Below are positions 1 through 10,400 of a stretch of 64,000 bases of DNA, one piece after another. Source of the DNA: Streptomyces aurantiogriseus. GTDB lineage: Bacteria; Actinomycetota; Actinomycetes; Streptomycetales; Streptomycetaceae. Where the stretch lies: positions 1-64,000 of the forward strand of contig NZ_BMSX01000027.1 in assembly GCF_014649375.1 (NCBI RefSeq), read 5' to 3'. Position numbers and translations under genes: made by a program. A model generated the notes under the pieces. That model worked only from the letters and a program-made list of their open reading frames with translations. It searched no databases and was not told where the DNA came from. The stretch's first letter is position 1. Each line of letters starts with the position of its first letter.

Positions 1-2
1 GC

Positions 3-101
3 CACGGTCTCCGCCAGATCCAGTACCGCAGCAACCTCATCACCGGATGCCTCGCCGAAACCAGCCTCACCTTGACGACATCACGGCAACAATGTCAGTA
101 A
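3..101 (+). CDS. C-terminal end of an unidentified protein (partial)
   Basis: An open frame enters from the left edge and ends at TAA 99-101, giving about 32 residues (it reads HGLRQIQYRSNLITG near its start). Its codons strongly prefer G/C in the third position, as expected for a real gene here. The segment is too short to name; it could be the tail of a transposase or of another cut gene. No other support is visible. Confidence 0.3.
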   Translation, partial: HGLRQIQYRSNLITGCLAETSLTLTTSRQQCQ

Positions 102-301
102 CAGCAGGTCAAGGTCTTCCCGCGTTCGGCGTCCGCGCGTGTCGCTGTTGTCGGTACCAGCACCCCCAGTCGCAGGCGGCAGGAGGGTAATAGGATCTGA
201 GCTGCTGTGACGGCCGTCTTTAACACACGTGTTCGCGTGCGGGCAGGGCCGTTCGGGCATGCTGGGTAGGTGCCAGCGGCACCTTTCCGGAGGGAGCGGG
301 A

Positions 302-2038
302 ATGGCGGAAAGTCCGGCCGGGCGGCGGAGGGGTGGTCCGGCGCCCCAGACGCGACTGGATGAGCTGCTGGAGGGGCTGCAGGAGCAGGTGGCGCAGGTC
401 CGCGCAACCCGAGACCGCGTGCACACGCTGCTCGATGCAGTGCTGGCGATCGGCTCCGACCTCGATCTTGACGTGGTGCTGCGACGGATCACCGAGTCCG
501 CGGTGACCTTGGTGGACGCCCAGTACGGGGCGCTGGGCGTCTTGGGCGAGGAAGGCCGCATCCGGCAGTTCATCACGGTCGGTATGGACGAGGACACCAT
601 CAACGCGATCGGCCACTATCCCGAGGGCCACGGCATCCTGGGGCTTCTCATCCGGGAGCCGGAGCCGCTGCGCCTGCCCGACCTGGGCCAACATCCCGAA
701 TCGGTGGGCTTCCCCGAAGGACATCCACCGATGACCACGTTCCTGGGCGCGCCAGTACGCGTGCGCGACCAGGTCTTCGGAAACCTCTACCTGACCGACA
801 AGCGCGGCGACGCGGAGTTCGACGACGAGGACGAAGCCGTGCTGCGCACCCTCGCGGCTGCGGCCGGCGTGGCCATCGACAACGCCCGGCTGTACGACGA
901 AACACGCCGCCGAGAGCGATGGCTGGCGGCGAGCAGCGAACTGACCCGCAGCCTGTTGTCCGGCACCGACACCGACCAGGTGCTGCACCAGATCGCCGCC
1001 ACCATCCGGCGTCTGGCCGACGCCGCGCTGGTGACACTCGCGGTGCCGTTGACCGACGGCGACGAGCTGGTGATCGAGGCGGCCGACGGCGAAGGCGCTG
1101 AGCGGGTACGCGGGCTGGTACTGCCGGCCACCACACTGGCCGCGAAGGTGTACCACTCCAACGAACGGATCACCAGCAGCTCCCTGTCCGACGAGCCGCA
1201 GGAAGGGGGCGGCTCCGCGGCACAGATCCCGCTGGGCGCCGGGTTCCTGCTCCCGCTGGGCGGGCACGAGCACGCGCGGGGAGTCGTGCAGGTCGCCAAC
1301 CTGCCTGGCGGGGAGGAGTTCTCCGACGCCACCATGGTCATGATCAGCGGTTTCGCCGACCAGGCGGCACTCGCCTTGGAGATCGCCGAGCACCGGCGCG
1401 AGGCCGATCAGCTCATGGTCCTGACCGACCGTGACCGCATCGCCCGCGACCTGCACGATCTGGCCATCCAGCGGCTGTTCGCCTCCGGCCTGACGCTGAA
1501 CTCGGTGGTTGGCCGGGTGGCCGACCGGCCCGAGGTGGCCGAGCGCGTCCAGCGAGTGGTCGACGATCTCGACGACACCATCAAGACGGTCCGGACCACG
1601 ATCTATGCGCTGCGTGAGCGCGACCGCTCGGACGGGCGCGGCGGCCTGCGCGCGAAGCTGCTGGCCGAGACCGACCAGGCCACCAACACGCTCGGTTTTT
1701 CTCCCGCGCTGCGGATGACCGGCCTGCTGGACACCGACGTACCCGACGGCCACGCCGAGCACCTGCTGGCGGTGCTCCGCGAGACGCTGTCGAACACCGC
1801 CCGCCACGCACACGCCACCGCGGTGGAGGTCACCGCCGAGACGGACGGCACCCGGCTGGGACTGCGCGTTGCCGACAACGGGCGAGGCATCGACCCCGCC
1901 GTCACCCGCCGCAGTGGCCTGGACAACCTCCGCCAGCGCGCCACCGACTTGGGCGGCAGCCTGACTCTCACGCCGAACCAGCCCACCGGCACCATCGTGG
2001 AATGGACGGTCCCTCTGCCCGTCCAGGCGCAAGCCTGA
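302..2038 (+). CDS. osdK: GAF-domain redox/oxygen sensor histidine kinase, DevS/DosS/OsdK family
   Basis: Predicted cytosolic sensor kinase of 578 residues. Two GAF domains lie at about 55-200 and 215-365, followed by a HisKA_3 dimerisation domain with the motif RIARDLHD and phospho-acceptor His385, then an HATPase_c domain (about 480-575, with DNGRGID). The first GAF domain keeps the block around HPPM (His141) and GNLYLTDK that in mycobacterial DosS surrounds the haem ligand, so haem binding is plausible but inferred. The expected partner is the NarL-type regulator at 57263-57955, unusually about 55 kb away. GGAGG precedes the ATG. Together they should activate the anaerobic genes of this window under hypoxia or NO. 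The family is clear; the ligand is not shown. Confidence 0.9.
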   Translation: MAESPAGRRRGGPAPQTRLDELLEGLQEQVAQVRATRDRVHTLLDAVLAIGSDLDLDVVLRRITESAVTLVDAQYGALGVLGEEGRIRQFITVGMDEDTINAIGHYPEGHGILGLLIREPEPLRLPDLGQHPESVGFPEGHPPMTTFLGAPVRVRDQVFGNLYLTDKRGDAEFDDEDEAVLRTLAAAAGVAIDNARLYDETRRRERWLAASSELTRSLLSGTDTDQVLHQIAATIRRLADAALVTLAVPLTDGDELVIEAADGEGAERVRGLVLPATTLAAKVYHSNERITSSSLSDEPQEGGGSAAQIPLGAGFLLPLGGHEHARGVVQVANLPGGEEFSDATMVMISGFADQAALALEIAEHRREADQLMVLTDRDRIARDLHDLAIQRLFASGLTLNSVVGRVADRPEVAERVQRVVDDLDDTIKTVRTTIYALRERDRSDGRGGLRAKLLAETDQATNTLGFSPALRMTGLLDTDVPDGHAEHLLAVLRETLSNTARHAHATAVEVTAETDGTRLGLRVADNGRGIDPAVTRRSGLDNLRQRATDLGGSLTLTPNQPTGTIVEWTVPLPVQAQA

Positions 2039-2290
2039 CCCCGCCGCCCGGCGGTGCTCTCCGTGAGGGGAGACGGATCCGGAGGATCGGTCTGCCTTGG
2101 GATGACCCACAGCCGCTCGGTTCTCATCGTGGCGCCAGCTTCGCGATGGACCGTTGCCCATCTCACGCCGTCGGACGGGAGCACGGCGTAGAGCACCCGC
2201 TGTCCAGTCCCGCGCGGTGGGTCCCGGTGATCGGACCGCTTGTCTGGCTGGCAATGCCGTTGTTGCCACAGGCGCCGCCCGTCCCCAGTG

Positions 2291-2304
2291 GTGCCATTCG
2301 GCCC
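2291..2304. promoter_or_regulatory. DosR/OsdR-like operator candidate upstream of the anion transporter
   Basis: GTGCCATTCGGCCC fits the recurring GGGMC-N4-GKCCC pattern with changes in the left half. It lies about 115 bp before the transporter start at 2421. Seen by eye only; a weaker match than the other boxes. Confidence 0.4.
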
Positions 2305-2420
2305 CACAACGGGGGCCGGTCGCCACACGCCAGGTGCCCTCCCCCTCCGCCACCGTAGAGGCGAACGCTCGCTCCTGCTCCGGCTGAGCATTCCAAGGCG
2401 AGCCGGGCTCTACGCATGGG

Positions 2421-3914
2421 ATGGCACCGATGACACCCTTCCGGGACACCGAAGGACCACTCGCCGGGTCGGCAGCGGGCCGTACCCCGGCCAGGCCCAG
2501 AAGCACCGCGGTATGGACGGCGGCAAAGTGGATCGCCCCGGTCGCCGTGGGCCTGATCGTCTATCTGCTGCCGCAGCCCGACGGGATCAAGCAGGGCGGC
2601 TGGGCGGTCCTGGCCATCTTCACCGCGACCGTGCTCGGCCTGATCCTCCAACCTCTGCCGCTGGGCGCGGTCGCCCTGGTCGGCCTCACCGTCACCATGA
2701 TCACGGGAACGCTGGAGCCGGACGTCGCCCTGGGCGGCTTCTCCGAGCCGACGATCTGGCTGATCGTGGCCGCGTTCTTCATCTCACTCGGCTTCACCAA
2801 GACCGGACTCGGCCGCCGCATCGCGCTGCTGTTCGTCAGAGCACTGGGCCGCAGCAGCCTCGGTCTGGCCTACGGGATCACCCTGACCGACCTGGTGCTC
2901 GCCCCGGCCACACCCAGCAACACTGCCCGCTCCGGTGGCGTCATCCACCCGGTCATCCGCTCGCTGAGCACCAACGCCGGCTCACACCCTGGCGATGAGA
3001 GCCGCCGTAAGCTCGGCGCGTACCTCAGCGTGACCGCGATGCAGGTCAACACGGTCACCAGCGCCATGTTCCTGACCTCCATGGCCGCCAACCCGCTGGT
3101 GCAGAAGCTCGCCGCCGACCACGGCGTGCATCTGACGTGGACCTCCTGGGCACTGGCGGCAATCGTGCCCGGCCTGGTCGCCCTGCTGGTGCTCCCCGCG
3201 CTGCTGTACCGGATCTTCCCGCCGGCGCTGCGAGAGACCCCCGAGGCGCCGGGACAGGCCCGCGCCCAGCTCACCGAGCTCGGGTCGATGTCCCGCAACG
3301 AGTGGACGATGGCGGCGGTCTTCGTGCTGCTGCTCCTGCTCTGGTCGGTCGGCGGCCAGGTCTGGGACCTGTCAGCCACCGTCTCGGCCTTCACCGGCGT
3401 GACCCTGCTGCTCGTGAGCGGGGTGTTGACCTGGGGCGACCTGGTCGCGGAGAAGTCGGCCTGGACCACGCTGGTGTGGTTCTCGGTACTGGTGATGATG
3501 GCCGGCCAGCTGCAAGACCTCGGTGTGATCGGCTGGTTCAGCGATTCGATCACCGATGCCGTCTCCGGCGTGGGCTGGCAGGCCGCATTCGTCGCCCTGA
3601 CCCTCATCTACCTGTTCTCCCACTACCTGTTCGCCTCCAACACCGCTCATGTCGCGGCCATGTACGCCGCCTTCCTCGCGGCCGCGACGGCCACCGGAGC
3701 ACCACCGGTGATGGCCGCCCTGGTGCTCGGCTTCATCAGCTCCCTGTACGGCGGCCTGACCCACTACGCCTCCGGCCCGGCCCCCGTCCTCTTCGGCGGC
3801 GGATACGTCACCCTCGGCGAGTGGTGGCGTACCGGCCTTGCCGCTGCCGCGGCCAACATCGTCATCTGGATGGGCGTCGGCGCCGCGTGGCTGAAGATCC
3901 TCGGCCACTGGTGA
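2421..3914 (+). CDS. DASS/SLC13-family sodium-dicarboxylate or anion symporter
   Basis: A 497-residue polytopic membrane protein with about 12 hydrophobic segments. It matches the divalent-anion:Na+ symporter family (DiT1/2-oxoglutarate-malate translocator branch), including the SNT signature (TPSNT near residue 165). Such proteins move dicarboxylates such as succinate, malate or 2-oxoglutarate, or sulfate-like anions, across the cytoplasmic membrane; the substrate cannot be read from sequence. In a hypoxia island, succinate or malate exchange would fit. The ATG at 2421 is used; an ATG three codons on (2430) is an alternative. It stands alone between the kinase gene and the oppositely oriented nar operon 1, with a terminator-like hairpin just after the stop. 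Confidence 0.85.
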   Translation: MAPMTPFRDTEGPLAGSAAGRTPARPRSTAVWTAAKWIAPVAVGLIVYLLPQPDGIKQGGWAVLAIFTATVLGLILQPLPLGAVALVGLTVTMITGTLEPDVALGGFSEPTIWLIVAAFFISLGFTKTGLGRRIALLFVRALGRSSLGLAYGITLTDLVLAPATPSNTARSGGVIHPVIRSLSTNAGSHPGDESRRKLGAYLSVTAMQVNTVTSAMFLTSMAANPLVQKLAADHGVHLTWTSWALAAIVPGLVALLVLPALLYRIFPPALRETPEAPGQARAQLTELGSMSRNEWTMAAVFVLLLLLWSVGGQVWDLSATVSAFTGVTLLLVSGVLTWGDLVAEKSAWTTLVWFSVLVMMAGQLQDLGVIGWFSDSITDAVSGVGWQAAFVALTLIYLFSHYLFASNTAHVAAMYAAFLAAATATGAPPVMAALVLGFISSLYGGLTHYASGPAPVLFGGGYVTLGEWWRTGLAAAAANIVIWMGVGAAWLKILGHW

Positions 3915-3928
3915 GCTTTGCGGAGGGT

Positions 3929-3969
3929 GAGCCTGCTCGTCGGTCCCGCTGATCGCCGCGAGCAGGCTC
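3929..3969 (+). terminator. Hairpin terminator candidate after the DASS transporter
   Basis: A perfect 11-bp inverted repeat (GAGCCTGCTCG at 3929-3939 and its complement at 3959-3969) with a 19-nt loop starts 14 bases after the stop. It has no clear T-run, as is common for Streptomyces terminators. Confidence 0.55.
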
Positions 3970-4341
3970 CTGCGCGTTGTCCGCTACCCGAGCAGCACCC
4001 GTGCCATAGGGCCCGGCCGGTTCAGCGGCGCGTCAACGGTCCTCGCGGAATGGGGCGTTACGCGTGTGCGGGACTCGGGGGAAGCTTCGCGCCCACGAGC
4101 CGCGCCCGATCCGGAAGGACCGGAACGCGGTGGTAGCAAGCGGGAAGGCCGGGTTCCGTTCATGGCTGCGTGCCCTCATGGCTGCCCGGGTGGCGCAGCG
4201 CCGCCGAAGCCCTGGCGGCATCCGGAGGAGCTGACCGACGCCGTACGGGCCTGTGTAGGAGTGCAGAGCCCGGCTCCTTGCAGACGTCTGATCCGTCAGC
4301 CGAAGGCCATCCGGTGGGCCGAGGGTCCATCCACGAGGCAC
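3970..4341. other. Non-coding stretch between convergent genes
   Basis: About 370 bp between the transporter terminator and the end of narI1. Several short frames are open but none has a plausible start, ribosome-binding site or recognisable product. I see nothing I can name. Confidence 0.5.
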
Positions 4342-5112
4342 TCATGCCCCAGTGCGTTCCCAGCCCCGCCGCGGAGCCCTGGCACCGAGTTGGGTGTCGC
4401 GGCTGCGGTAGACGATGTAGGGGCGGGTCAGGTAGCCGAGCGGTGCGGTGAGCATATGGACGAGCCGGGTGAAGGGCCAGGCCGCGAACAGGAGCAGGGC
4501 GCTGAGGGCGTGGAGCTGGAACAGCACCGGGGCCTCGGTCATCATGGCGGGGTCGGGCTGAAGGTAGAAGATGGAGCGGAACCAGGGGGAGATGGTTTCG
4601 CGGTAGTCGTATCCCCCGCCGACGACGTTCGCAGCCACGGTCGCGGCTAGTCCCAGCGCGATGGTCACCGACAGGGAGACGTACATGGCCTTGTCGTTGC
4701 GGGTGGTGGCGGAGAAGACCGGGCCGACCGTGCGGCGCCGGTAGATCAGGATGGCCAGCCCACCGAGCGTGGCGACGCCGGCGATGGTGCCGAGGACGAC
4801 CGCGCCGATGTGATAGGTGTGCTCGCTGATCCCCACCGCTTCGGTCCAGCTTTTGGGGATGACCAGGCCGCCGATGTGGCCGAGGAGCACGACGAGGATG
4901 CCGAAGTGGAACAGCGGGCTGCCGATGCGCAGTAGGCGGCGTTCGTAGAGCTGGGAGGAGCGGGTGGTCCAGCCGAACTTGTCGTAGCGGTAGCGCCAGA
5001 TGTGGCCGAGGACGAAGACGGCGAGGCAGACGTAGGGCAAGACGACCCACAGCAGGATGCCACCGGTGCCTGCCTCCGCCGCCAAGGTGAGGGGCTGCGC
5101 GGGTCCGGTCAT
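4342..5112 (-). CDS. narI: Respiratory nitrate reductase gamma subunit (cytochrome b), copy 1
   Basis: A 256-residue membrane subunit with five to six hydrophobic helices. It would carry the two b haems that pass electrons from menaquinol through NarH to NarG. Its own start is the ATG at 5112, overlapping the narJ stop (ATGA); an open frame continues further upstream but only as antisense-like Arg/Pro-rich sequence. It contains the family landmarks HIWRYRYDKFGWT, SWTEAVGISEHTYH and the C-terminal LHALSALLLFAAWPFTRLVH, where haem histidines lie. It closes the narGHJI1 operon. The subunit looks intact although narG1 upstream is broken, so it may be non-functional in context or serve a hybrid complex. 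Confidence 0.92.
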   Translation of the reverse strand: MTGPAQPLTLAAEAGTGGILLWVVLPYVCLAVFVLGHIWRYRYDKFGWTTRSSQLYERRLLRIGSPLFHFGILVVLLGHIGGLVIPKSWTEAVGISEHTYHIGAVVLGTIAGVATLGGLAILIYRRRTVGPVFSATTRNDKAMYVSLSVTIALGLAATVAANVVGGGYDYRETISPWFRSIFYLQPDPAMMTEAPVLFQLHALSALLLFAAWPFTRLVHMLTAPLGYLTRPYIVYRSRDTQLGARAPRRGWERTGA

Positions 5113-5756
5113 CGGGGACCTCCTACGACGGGGTCGGGCAGGAACACGGGGGCTGCGTACGGGTCGAGGCCGACCTGTTCCTCGGGCGGTCCCTGGGCGG
5201 CCAGGCGCATGACGGCTTCGCGGTCGTCGCCGACGAGGGTCGGCAGGGTGGCGGAGACGGAGTCCAGGACGTGGGCCCAAGGCGAGCCGTCGTCGTTCAG
5301 GGCGAGCCGGAGAAGTTCCAGGCCGGCACGGTGATCGTTGAGCAGCCGGTATCCGAGGGCGGGCTCGGTGGCGGCGAATTCGAGGACGACGGCCAGGTGG
5401 TCGGGCATTTCCTCGTCGGTGACCCGCCATCCGGCTCTGGCGTAGGTCTGCTTAAGACGCAGCAGGGCGAGGCCGCGCTTTCTGGTGTCGCCGTGCGCGT
5501 AGTAGGTCAGGAAGAGGCAACAGCGTTTGCAGTGGTCGAAGGTGGCGACGTAGTCGGCGGCCAGCTCCGGCAGCGGGGTGCGGTCGACGTGCTCGGCGAA
5601 GCGTACGAGGGGGCTGCCAACCGGCTTCGGCTGGGTGGCGGCGACCTTGAGGGCCAGGGTGAGGTGCTGTTCGAGCTGGTCGTCGGGGTAGGCGAGCAGC
5701 AGCGACTGGGCCTGCCAGGCCAGAGCGTTGCGAGCATCAGTGGCGCGGGGCCTCAT
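5109..5756 (-). CDS. narJ: Nitrate reductase assembly chaperone (delta subunit), copy 1
   Basis: A 215-residue cytosolic chaperone of the NarJ/TorD fold needed for molybdenum cofactor insertion into NarG and for membrane attachment of NarGH; it is not part of the final enzyme. Family features include the early LLLAYPDDQLE segment, LTYYAHGDTRKRGLALLRLKQ and the PDHLAVVLEFAA block. It overlaps narH by four bases at its start (ATG 5756) and narI by four at its end, which indicates translational coupling. The second copy at 34611-35402 is longer, with N- and C-terminal extensions. Confidence 0.9.
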   Translation of the reverse strand: MRPRATDARNALAWQAQSLLLAYPDDQLEQHLTLALKVAATQPKPVGSPLVRFAEHVDRTPLPELAADYVATFDHCKRCCLFLTYYAHGDTRKRGLALLRLKQTYARAGWRVTDEEMPDHLAVVLEFAATEPALGYRLLNDHRAGLELLRLALNDDGSPWAHVLDSVSATLPTLVGDDREAVMRLAAQGPPEEQVGLDPYAAPVFLPDPVVGGPR

Positions 5757-7426
5757 GACGCGGAGCCGTTCTCGTCGTCCGCAGCGGGTGGGAAGAGGCC
5801 GGGCGGGGAGCTCTTGCCGTCCCAGTTGAGCAGGTTCACGCGGGTAGCCTTGTCGGTGGGGGCGGCGGGTGTCTCAGAGGTCTGGCGGTCGCGCAGGGCA
5901 TGGAAGTTCTCCACGGCGATGGGCGCCGCGCCGCCGGAGGATTCGCCGAAGGGGCCGGAACCGCCCATGCCGGGGCCGCCCTCGTAGTCCAGGCTGCACT
6001 CGGTCGCCAACTCTTCGAGTTTGTGGGCCTGTTCGGCGTGGGCGGGCGGAATGACGTACCGCTCGTCGTACTTGGCCAGGGCCAGCAGCCGGTACATGTC
6101 GTAGACCTGCTCGCCGCTCATACCGACGGCCTTGGGGATGGCATCGTTCGGCTCGCGTCCGAGGTTGATGTCCCGCATGTAGGACCGCATGGCGGCCAGC
6201 CGGTGCAGCACCGCGTCGACGGGCGCCGGGTCGCCTGCGGTGAACAGCTGGGCGAGGTAGTCGACGGGGATACGCAGGGACTCGACGGCGGCGAACAGGT
6301 TGTGATGATCCTCGGCGTCGCGGCCGGTGTCGCGGACCGCGTCGACCACCGGGGACAACGGCGGGATGTACCAGACCATGGGCATCGTCCGGTACTCCGG
6401 GTGCAGCGGCAGGGCCACCTTGAAGGTGTTGATCAGAGAATGGATCGGGGAGCGCTGGGCGGCCTCGACCCAGTCCCGCGGGATACCCGCCTTCTCCGCC
6501 GCGGCGATCACGTGCGGGTCGTGGGGGTCGAGGAAGACCTTCCGCTGGGCCTCGTACAGGCCGGTCTCGTCCGGGGTGGAGGCGGCTTCGAGGACGCGGT
6601 CGGCGTCGTAGAGGACGAGGCCGATGTAGCGCAGCCGGCCCACGCAGGTCTCGGAGCAGACGGTCGGCAGGCCGACCTCGACGCGGGGGAAGCAGAAGGT
6701 GCACTTTTCGGCCTTGCCGGTGCGGTGGTTGAAGTAGACCTTCTTGTACGGGCATCCGGTCACGCACATCCGCCAGCCGCGGCAGCGGTCCTGGTCGACC
6801 AGGACGATGCCGTCCTCCTCGCGCTTGTAGATAGCGCCGGAGGGGCAGGAGGCCGCGCAGGACGGGTTGAGGCAGTGCTCGCAGATCCGCGGCAGATAGA
6901 ACATGAAGGTCTGCTCGAACTCGAACTTGATCTTCTCCGAGACCTCGTTCAGCAGGACGTCCTTCTCGCTGGTCGCGGCCGAGCCGCCGAGGTCGTCGTC
7001 CCAGTTCGCCGACCAGGAGATCTTCATGTCCTTGCCGGAGATCAGGGACTTGGGGCGGGCGACCGGGGTGTGCTCCTGCAGCGGGGCGTTGGTCAGGGTC
7101 TCGTAGTCGTACGTCCAGGGCTCGTAGTAGTCGTCGAGGGTAGGCAGCACCGGGTTGGAGAAGATCTGGATCAGCTTCTTGAACCGGCCGCCCGCCCTCA
7201 GCGCGAGGCGGCCCTTCTTGTTGAGTTCCCAGCCGCCCTTCCAGGTGTCCTGGTCCTCGTAGCGGCGGGGGTAGCCCTGGCCGGGACGGGTCTCGACGTT
7301 GTTGAACCAGACGTACTCGACGCCGGTGCGGTTGGTCCACGCCTGTTTGCAGGTGACCGAGCAGGTGTGGCAGCCGATGCACTTGTCGAGGTTCATCACC
7401 ATCGCCATCTGGGCCATCACACGCAT
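5753..7426 (-). CDS. narH: Respiratory nitrate reductase beta subunit (Fe-S), copy 1
   Basis: A 557-residue electron-transfer subunit of NarGHI. The four cysteine clusters are visible: CIGCHTCSVTC near the N terminus, CEHCLNPSCAASCPSG, CRGWRMCVTGCPYKK (Trp replacing one Cys, the signature of the 3Fe-4S cluster in NarH) and CTFCFPRVEVG...CSETCVGR. The start is the ATG at 7426, two bases after the narG stop; the frame remains open upstream but without NarH homology. The C-terminal extension is about 45 residues longer than in copy 2 (33082-34614). The gene is intact despite the broken narG1. Confidence 0.93.
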   Translation of the reverse strand: MRVMAQMAMVMNLDKCIGCHTCSVTCKQAWTNRTGVEYVWFNNVETRPGQGYPRRYEDQDTWKGGWELNKKGRLALRAGGRFKKLIQIFSNPVLPTLDDYYEPWTYDYETLTNAPLQEHTPVARPKSLISGKDMKISWSANWDDDLGGSAATSEKDVLLNEVSEKIKFEFEQTFMFYLPRICEHCLNPSCAASCPSGAIYKREEDGIVLVDQDRCRGWRMCVTGCPYKKVYFNHRTGKAEKCTFCFPRVEVGLPTVCSETCVGRLRYIGLVLYDADRVLEAASTPDETGLYEAQRKVFLDPHDPHVIAAAEKAGIPRDWVEAAQRSPIHSLINTFKVALPLHPEYRTMPMVWYIPPLSPVVDAVRDTGRDAEDHHNLFAAVESLRIPVDYLAQLFTAGDPAPVDAVLHRLAAMRSYMRDINLGREPNDAIPKAVGMSGEQVYDMYRLLALAKYDERYVIPPAHAEQAHKLEELATECSLDYEGGPGMGGSGPFGESSGGAAPIAVENFHALRDRQTSETPAAPTDKATRVNLLNWDGKSSPPGLFPPAADDENGSAS

Positions 7427-7428
7427 GA

Positions 7429-10400
7429 TCAGTACTCCACGTCCTGGTTGGCGCGGCGGCGAATGACGGTGACCTCGTCGCGCTGGTTGCCGGTCGGGCC
7501 GAGGTAGTTGAAGGCGTAGGAGAGCTGGGCGTAGCCGCCGATGAGGTGGCTGGGTTTGATCAGCAGGCGGGTCAGGGAGTTGTGGATGCCGCCGCGCCGG
7601 CCGGTTGTCTCGGTGCGGGGCACGTCGATGAGCCGGTCCTGGGCGTGGTGCATGTAGACGGTGCCTTCCGGCATGCGGTGAGAGACGACCGCGCGGGCGG
7701 CGACCACGCCGTTGCGGTTGACGGCCTCGATCCAGTCGTTGTCGTGTACGCCGATCTTCGCCGCGTCCTGCGTGCTCATCCAGATCGTCGGGCCGCCCCG
7801 GGAGAGGGAGAGCATGAACAGGTTGTCCTGGTACTCGGAGTGGATGGACCACTTGTTGTGCGGGGTCAGGTAGCGCACGGTCACGCCCAGTTCCCCGACG
7901 TCTCCGAGGCGCGGTTCGCCGAACAGGGCGTCCATGTTCAACGGTGGCCGGTAGACGGGGAGTTGTTCGCCGAGGGCGGTGATCCAGTCGTGATCGAGAT
8001 AGAAGTGCTGGCGGCCGGTGAGGGTGTGCCAGGGCTGAGGCGCTCCACGTTGACGGTGAACGGGGAATAGCGGCGACCGCCGGTCTCCGAGCCGGACCAT
8101 TCCGGGGAGGTGATGACCGGGATGGGGGCGGCCTGGGTGTCGGCGAAGGTGATCTGCTTGCCCTCGTGCTCGGCGGCCAGGTCCGCGAGTTGTGTACCGG
8201 TGCGGGCTTCGAGGGTGTGGAAGCCCTGGGTGGCCAGGTGGCCGTTGGTGGTGCCGGACAGGGCGAGGATCGCCTCGCAGGCGTGCGTGTCACGGGCGAT
8301 CGATGGCCGTCCGTCGGCCGCCCCGCCGCGCACGGTGCCGTTCTTGTGGCGCAGGTACTCCAGCTCGCGGTCGACCTTGAAGGTGACTCCCTTGGTGGTG
8401 GCGCCGAGGGTGTCGAGCAGGGGGCCGAGGGCCCCCATCTTGTCGGCGACGGCCGCGTAGTCCCGCTCGACCGTCACCAGCTTCGGCATGGTACGGCCCG
8501 GCACCGGCTCGCACTCCCCAGCCTTCCAGTCGCGGACCTGTCCGTGCGGGTTGGCCAGTTCGTCCGGGGTGTCGTGCAGCAGCGGGGCGGCGATCACGTC
8601 CGTGCGGACACCGAGACGATCGGCGGCCTGACGGCTGAACTCCTTGGCGAGCGTGTGGAACGCATCCCAGTCGGTGCGGGTCTGCCAGGGCGGGGCGATC
8701 GCCGGGTTGAAGGCGTGCACGAAGGGGTGCATGTCCGTGCTGGACAGGTCGTGCTTCTCGTACCAGGTGGCGGCGGGCAGCACGACGTCAGAGAAGACCG
8801 TGGTGCTGGTCATCCGGAAGTCCAGGGCCAGCAGCAGGTCGAGCTTGCCGGCCGGGGCCTCCTCCCGTCAGACCACATCGCGCGGGCGGGCGTCCGACGG
8901 TGCCTCGGTGGCACGCACTGAGGCGTCGGTGCCGAGCAGGTGTTTGAGGAAGTACTCGTTGCCCTTGGCCGAGGATCCCAGCAGGTTGGCCCGCCACACG
9001 GTCAGCACCCGCGGGAAGTTCTCTGGGGCGTCCGGATCCTCGCCCGCGAAACGCAGCCGCCCGGACTTGAGTTCGTCGACGATGTGCTCGGCGACCGGGC
9101 GGCCAGCCGCCTCTGCCTCATCAGCGAGGTCCAGCGGGTTTCGGTCGAAGGTGGGATACGACGGCATCCAGCCCATCCGCGCCGACTGCGCGATGACGTC
9201 CGCCGTGGTCTTCCCGGCGAACGGGCCGCCCGCGCCAGCTGCCGCGAGAGTGTCGGCCGAGAACGGGTCGTAGCGGAACTGATCGCTGTGCAGGTACCAG
9301 TAGGCGGTCTGGATCATCAGCCGGGCCGGACGGTTCCAGTCGGCGGCGGTCGCGATCGCCGAGTAGCCGGTGATCGGGCGGACCTTCTCCTGCCCGACGT
9401 AGTGCGCCCAGCCGCCGCCGTTGACGCCCTGGCAGCCAGTCAACGTGGTCAGCGTCAGGAAGGAACGGTAGATGGTGTCGGAGTGGAACCAGTGGTTGGT
9501 GCCCGCCCCCATGATGATCATCGAACGGCCGCCGGACTCCTCGGCGTTGGCCGCGAACTCGCGGGCGATACGCGCCGCCTTCCCGGCGTCCACGCCGGTG
9601 ATCGCCGCCTGCCAGGCCGGGGTGTACGGCTCCTCCGCGTCCTCGTACGAGGACGGCCACTCGCCCGGCAGGCCGTCGCGGGCCACCCCGTACTGGGCCA
9701 GCAACAGGTCGTACACCGTGGTCACCAGACGCCCCGCGATCCGGCGCACGGGTACTCCACGCCGCAGCCGCCCCGCGCCGCCGTCCGGAGCGTCGAAGCG
9801 GGGCAGGTCGACGGCGACCGGCGCCTCGTCGCCGCCCTCGGCGGACAACGAGGGCTGTGTGTCGCCGAGGTCCAGGTTCCACTTGCCGGCGCCGGCCTCG
9901 CCGTAGCGGTCGCCGAGCGTGCCATTGGGTACCACCGGCTGTCCGGTGGCCGCGTCCAGAAGTACGGTCCGGAACTCCGCATGCTCGGCCGCCGCGTGCT
10001 CGCCGCCGAGGTCGGCAGCTGTCAGGAACTTGCCCGGCCGGTAGGTGCCCGGCTCGCCCTCGACCTCGTCAAGGGCGACCAGGAAGGGCAGATCCGTGTA
10101 CCTCTTGACGTAGTCGGTGAAGTGAAGTACGGCGTGGCCGGGTCGACGAAGAATTCCTTGAGGATCACGTGGCCCATGGCCATCGCCAACGCCCCGTCGG
10201 TGCCGGGCTGGGCCGCGAGCCACTCATCAGCGAACTTCACGTTGTCCGCGTAGTCCGGGGAGACCGCCACCACCTTCTGGCCCCGATAGCGCGCCTCGGC
10301 CATCCAGTGCGCGTCCGGCGTACGGGTCACCGGCAGGTTGGAACCCCACATGATCAGGTAACCGGCGTCCCACCAGTCCCCCGACTCCGGCACGTCGGTC

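Noticed and set aside
95..2506. An 803-residue minus-strand frame over the sensor kinase
   Set aside because: Antisense shadow of the kinase gene, with the usual low-complexity composition.
8868..8870. In-frame TGA in narG1 as a selenocysteine codon
   Set aside because: The aligned residue in the intact copy is Trp (TGG), no SECIS-like element is evident, and two other lesions break the gene.
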